A DNA stretch of 23,569 nt from an uncultured Clostridia bacterium (GTDB taxonomy: Bacteria > Bacillota > Clostridia > Oscillospirales > Ruminococcaceae), in assembly GCA_947629275.1 (NCBI GenBank), contig CANRDG010000011.1, positions 1 through 23,569 of the forward strand. The letters run 5' to 3'. The position numbers were made by a program, and so were the translations under genes. Positions 20,382 through 23,569 of this stretch are shown here, in pieces. The notes beneath the pieces are model-generated. The model saw nothing but the letters and a program-made list of their open reading frames with translations, did not search any database and was not told where the DNA came from. Numbering within the stretch: the first letter of the stretch is position 1; the number at the start of each line of letters is the position of its first letter.

Positions 20382-21800
20382 ATGAAAGTAAAGAAAAGAA
20401 TTTTGTCATTTGTATCGCTTCTGACGGCATTGTGTACGGCTGTGGCAGTAATAGCCATGGTAATGCCCGTGCAGATGACCGCCGAGGCAATTACGTTCGA
20501 TAACGACCTAAAGATTTATTCCGAGGCGGTGTATATGATAAGCCTCGATACAGACGATGTCGTGTATTCCAAAAATTCCGACCAGCAGAGAGTGCCTGCG
20601 TCGCTTACCAAAATAATGACCTGCCTGCTCGTTCTGGAGGCAAACAACGGCGATGAGGACGTCCTGCGCTCTAAAACAGCCGTAGGAGGCTATGATGCTT
20701 TCAACGAGCTGGAGGGTACGGGCTGCTCAAATGCAGATATAAAGCGCGGCGAGGAAGTCAATTATTACGACCTGCTGTGTGCTCTCATGGTGCCTTCGGG
20801 CTGCGAGGCTGCAAACATTCTGGCGATAGATATGTGCGGAAGCATTGATGCCTTTGTGGAGAAAATGAACCTTAAAGCCGCCGAGATAGGCATGACCAAC
20901 ACCCACTATTCAAATACACACGGACTTTTTGCGGAAAATAACTATACTACCTGCGAGGATATAGCACTTTTGACAAAGTACGTTATGAATAAATACGACC
21001 TGTTTATGACGATATGCAATCAGGCTGAGTACGATATGTCTCCTACAAAAGAACACCCCGACGGTACGCACCTTATAACATCTAATAAAATGCTGGTTGA
21101 GGGTTCAGACTATTATTACAGATTTGCAAAAGGCATAAAGACCGGTTTTCTCGATGCCGCAGGAAGATGCCTTGTGTCTACCGCAACGAGAAACGGTTAT
21201 ACCTATCTTATAGTAAGCATGGGCGCGCCTGCCGTCAACGAGGAGGGCGAAGATACCATGTATAACTGTATAGACCACGCAACGCTGTACGAATGGGCTT
21301 TTGAAAATCTCGAATACGCTACCATTCTTGATACCGCGTCAGAAATGGGCGAAGTCCCCGTTGAATATGGCAAGGGCGTTGACCACGTTACCGTAAAGCC
21401 GTCAATGTCGTATTCTCAGCTGTGGCCTAAAAATGTAGATAAATCGCAGATAAAGCAAAAGATAACTCTTAATCAGAGCGTTGTCGCACCCGTTACCGTG
21501 GGTCAGCCGCTGGGTTCTATAGAGCTTACCTACGACGGTCAGACGGTAGCAAAAATTGATCTCGTGTCAACAGCCGCAGTCGAGCGCGACGAAATAAAAT
21601 CTGACGTAAAAGTCGCAGCATCTTTCAAAGATTCCGCAGCTATAAAAATTGCAATTATTGTAGCAGTGGGCGCAGTGCTGCTCTATGTGCTGATATTTGC
21701 CGCAATTATGGTGCTGAGAAGAAACCGCCGCCGCGACCGCTATTATGACGATGATGATGACGATTATGACGACGATGAATATGATGACGGCGACGAATAA
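20382..21800 (+). CDS. D-alanyl-D-alanine carboxypeptidase (S11 family, DacA/DacF-like)
   Basis: 472 residues. It removes the terminal D-Ala of peptidoglycan pentapeptides outside the membrane. A signal peptide (about 1-36, ending EA) precedes the transpeptidase-type domain with SLTK (Ser74, Lys77) and KTG (253-255). The middle motif, normally S-x-N, reads Ser139-Gly-Cys141. A C-terminal domain follows, then a membrane helix (about 420-445), RRNRRRDR and an Asp-rich cytoplasmic tail. Anchoring by a true transmembrane helix differs from the amphipathic tail of the E. coli enzymes. ATG with AGGAG upstream; end of the nad-udp run. No clear terminator follows. Confidence 0.92.
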   Translation: MKVKKRILSFVSLLTALCTAVAVIAMVMPVQMTAEAITFDNDLKIYSEAVYMISLDTDDVVYSKNSDQQRVPASLTKIMTCLLVLEANNGDEDVLRSKTAVGGYDAFNELEGTGCSNADIKRGEEVNYYDLLCALMVPSGCEAANILAIDMCGSIDAFVEKMNLKAAEIGMTNTHYSNTHGLFAENNYTTCEDIALLTKYVMNKYDLFMTICNQAEYDMSPTKEHPDGTHLITSNKMLVEGSDYYYRFAKGIKTGFLDAAGRCLVSTATRNGYTYLIVSMGAPAVNEEGEDTMYNCIDHATLYEWAFENLEYATILDTASEMGEVPVEYGKGVDHVTVKPSMSYSQLWPKNVDKSQIKQKITLNQSVVAPVTVGQPLGSIELTYDGQTVAKIDLVSTAAVERDEIKSDVKVAASFKDSAAIKIAIIVAVGAVLLYVLIFAAIMVLRRNRRRDRYYDDDDDDYDDDEYDDGDE

Positions 21801-21818
21801 ATTTCCTGCATTTTTGTG

Positions 21819-21847
21819 TTGCAATTGCGCGGAAAATGTGTTATAAT
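21819..21847 (+). promoter_or_regulatory. Sigma-A promoter of the ATPase-ferredoxin-vorB genes
   Basis: TTGCAA (21819-21824), 17-base spacer, perfect TATAAT (21842-21847), 39 bases ahead of the TTG start codon. Confidence 0.85.
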
Positions 21848-21886
21848 ATAAAAATATAAGAATGTTACAATGAAAGGTAGATAGAT

Positions 21887-22546
21887 TTGCATAAGGTAAC
21901 CGTTATAACGGGTCATTACGGCAGCGGTAAATCGAACATTTCAGCGAATCTTGCGCTTGAAGGCGCAGAAAACGGCGAGAATGTAACGGTAGTTGACCTT
22001 GATATAGTGAACCCGTATTTCAGAACCGCCGACCTAAAAGACTTTTTCGGCGAAAAGGGGATAGAGTTAATTGCGCCCTCTTATGCAAATACGAACCTCG
22101 ATATACCTGCGCTCAATTTTGACCTAGGTCTTATCGCCGCAAAAGACGACGTTCACCTTATTGTAGATGTCGGCGGCGACGACGACGGAGCTGTGGCGCT
22201 TGGCAGATTTTCTCAGCAGTTGAAAGAGTGCGGAGATCTTGAAATGCTTTATGTAGTTAACAGGTTCAGATATATGACAAGAGAACCATATGAAGCGCAG
22301 GAGCTTATGTATAAAATAGAAAACGCCTCGCATATGAAGCATACTGGAATTATAAACAATTCCAACCTCGGCGAGGAGACCACTAAAGAGACCGTGGAAA
22401 GCTCGCTTGAATATGCTAAAGAGCTTTCGCAAAAGGTAGGTCTGCCCGTGGCTTTCAATACCGCGCCCGACTATCTCGGTCTTAATGACGAGCGTTTAAA
22501 AAATGTAAAAGTCCTTATAAAACCCATATGGGCAAAGGATATGTAA
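21887..22546 (+). CDS. MinD/ParA-like P-loop ATPase
   Basis: 219 residues. Walker A GHYGSGKSN is at residues 9-17, VVDLDIVNPYFR (Walker A'-like Asp, about 34-45) and VDVGGDDDG (Walker B, near 94-102) follow. This is the CobQ/MinD/ParA superfamily; there is no CxxC, so it is not an Mrp-type iron-sulfur carrier, and no membrane-targeting helix is obvious. The start codon is TTG at 21887 with AAGG about 9 bases ahead; no ATG occurs before the P-loop. Its placement before a ferredoxin and VorB suggests a link to that enzyme, perhaps in its assembly, which is inference. Confidence 0.86.
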   Translation: MHKVTVITGHYGSGKSNISANLALEGAENGENVTVVDLDIVNPYFRTADLKDFFGEKGIELIAPSYANTNLDIPALNFDLGLIAAKDDVHLIVDVGGDDDGAVALGRFSQQLKECGDLEMLYVVNRFRYMTREPYEAQELMYKIENASHMKHTGIINNSNLGEETTKETVESSLEYAKELSQKVGLPVAFNTAPDYLGLNDERLKNVKVLIKPIWAKDM

Positions 22547-22598
22547 TAGCTTACAACAGCTTAGTGCTGCTTGAATAAAACTGATTGGAGTGTGTTTA

Positions 22599-22805
22599 AT
22601 GGCAAAGATGACTGTAAGAGCCGAACGCTGTAAAGGCTGCGGACTTTGCGCAAATGCCTGCCCTAAGAAGATCATTGAGATCAATAAGGAAAAGCGTAAC
22701 AAGGCAGGCTATTTTACCGCCGAATGTATCGACGAGAGCGCCTGCGTGGGCTGCGCTATGTGCGCCATGATGTGCCCCGACTGCTGTATAACAGTTGAAA
22801 AGTAA
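22599..22805 (+). CDS. Ferredoxin-type 2[4Fe-4S] subunit of 2-oxoacid oxidoreductase
   Basis: 68 residues with two cluster motifs, CKGCGLCANACP (residues 11-22) and CVGCAMCAMMCP (near 50-61), then a further DCC. This is the small electron-transfer (delta) subunit of VorABC/KorABCD-type enzymes; it passes electrons from 2-oxoacid oxidation to free ferredoxin. ATG at 22599 is chosen from GGAG 8 bases ahead; the longer frame starts at a GTG overlapping that site. It precedes vorB by 33 bases. Confidence 0.92.
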   Translation: MAKMTVRAERCKGCGLCANACPKKIIEINKEKRNKAGYFTAECIDESACVGCAMCAMMCPDCCITVEK

Positions 22806-22838
22806 GACGTAAAACAGTACCGAAAGGAGTTAAGAACT

Positions 22839-23569
22839 TTGGAAAAGAATTTGATGAAAGGTAACGAAGCGCTTGCAGAGGCAGCAATGCGTGCAGGCTG
22901 TAAATGTTTCTTCGGTTACCCCATAACACCTCAGACGGAGCTTGCCGCATATATGGCTAAGAATATGCATAAAAACGGCGGCGTGTTCTTGCAGGCGGAG
23001 TCTGAGATAGCCGCTATCAATATGGTGCTGGGTGCGGCTTCAACAGGCGTAAGAGCGATGACCTCTTCTTCTTCGCCGGGAATCTCACTTAAAAGCGAGG
23101 GTATCTCTTACATAGCAGGTTCAGACCTGCCCTGCGTTATCATAAACGTTGAAAGAGGCGGTCCGGGTCTTGGCGGCATACAGCCCTCTCAGGCTGACTA
23201 CTGGCAGGCTACAAAGGGTCTCGGTCACGGAGATTTCCACCTTCTCGTTTTCGCACCTGCTTCCGTTCAGGAAATGGTCGATATGGTCGTTAAGGCTTTC
23301 AATAAGGCTGACGAATACCGTATGCCTGCAATGATTTTGGCTGACGGTCTTTTAGGTCAGATGATGGAACCCGTTTCCTTCCCCGAAATAGCAGTCGAGA
23401 TGCCCGATAAGTCAAGCTGGGCTGCAAACGGTCATAAGAATAAGAGAGCGCACCACATTATAAACTCTCTATATCTTACCCCCGAAGAGCTTGAAAAGAC
23501 CGTAGTTGACAGATACGCCAAGTATGATGTCATCAAGGAAAAAGAGACCGATGCCGAGCTTTACCTTAC
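22839..23569 (+). CDS. vorB: 2-oxoacid:ferredoxin oxidoreductase alpha subunit (VorB/KorA), partial
   Basis: 243 complete codons are visible and the frame is open to the window edge; the C-terminus is missing. It opens with LMKGNEALAEAAMRAGC and continues GYPITPQTELAAYM (near residues 26-39), LQAESEIAAINMVLGAA, TSSSSPGISLKSEGISY and GGPGLGGIQPSQADYWQA, matching the VorB/KorA/PorA pyrimidine-binding and transketolase-type core (thiamine diphosphate enzyme). Resemblance is best to the branched-chain 2-oxoisovalerate (VorB) type, but 2-oxoglutarate specificity (KorA) is possible. The start is TTG at 22839, 9 bases after AAAGGAG; the next in-frame ATG (22854) is too far from that site. The beta and gamma subunits should follow just outside the window. 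Confidence 0.93.
   Translation, partial: MEKNLMKGNEALAEAAMRAGCKCFFGYPITPQTELAAYMAKNMHKNGGVFLQAESEIAAINMVLGAASTGVRAMTSSSSPGISLKSEGISYIAGSDLPCVIINVERGGPGLGGIQPSQADYWQATKGLGHGDFHLLVFAPASVQEMVDMVVKAFNKADEYRMPAMILADGLLGQMMEPVSFPEIAVEMPDKSSWAANGHKNKRAHHIINSLYLTPEELEKTVVDRYAKYDVIKEKETDAELYL

Noticed and set aside
1..23569. CRISPR array, phage genes or insertion sequence
   Set aside because: No regularly spaced repeats, no transposase or integrase domain and no phage structural gene were seen on either strand.

Overview
The window reads as ordinary chromosome from a low-to-mid GC Gram-positive anaerobe of class Clostridia, most likely a Ruminococcus-like member of the Oscillospiraceae. This is inferred from strong AGGAGG-type ribosome binding sites, sigma-A promoters with 17-base spacers, a FeoA-FeoA-FeoB-Cys-rich iron locus, a VorB-type 2-oxoacid:ferredoxin oxidoreductase, and a lipoprotein with the HxFGDW/CxxCG repeats common in gut ruminococci. 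I see no phage, insertion sequence, CRISPR array or plasmid function. Many starts were moved inward from the longest reading frame because the ribosome binding site lies inside the longer frame.

Layout. 1-2204 (minus strand): tRNA-Arg(ACG), a low-molecular-weight tyrosine phosphatase, a transglutaminase-like lipoprotein and a QueT-type transporter. 2205-2649: a gene-free stretch holding a large imperfect inverted repeat plus the fba terminator. 2650-3513 (minus): class II fructose-bisphosphate aldolase, divergent from a membrane/zinc-ribbon protein and a LUD-domain protein (3759-6114, plus). 6163-8293 (minus): oligoendopeptidase F and a small unknown gene. 8363-11659 (minus): ferrous iron uptake operon. 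11912-13104 (plus): pyrE and a translationally coupled P-loop kinase. 13283-14230 (plus): AEC-family transporter, convergent with hflX and a small membrane protein (14304-15852, minus). 16088-21800 (plus): closely packed run of nadB, a membrane protein, nadC, uridine phosphorylase, a putative nuclease-fold protein and a D,D-carboxypeptidase. 21887-23569 (plus): MinD-like ATPase, ferredoxin and the start of vorB, cut by the window edge.

How the genes work together. The best-supported regulatory story is the iron locus. Three copies of a dyad of form GTTAGCnnnnGCTAAC (one with a mismatch) lie at the feo promoter start, just ahead of feoB, and in the feo/pyrE intergenic region, as expected for a DtxR/IdeR-type metal repressor. 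nadB and nadC cover two of the three de novo steps to nicotinate mononucleotide; nadA is not in the window. The ferredoxin and VorB belong to one 2-oxoacid oxidoreductase complex.

Points most worth a second look: the paired structured repeat at 2221-2525 with pairing-preserving differences between arms; the feo operators; a terminator whose T-tract abuts the hflX ribosome binding site; and the unassigned PD-(D/E)XK-like protein at 19627-20370. I did not find a clear new multi-gene defence or biosynthetic system.
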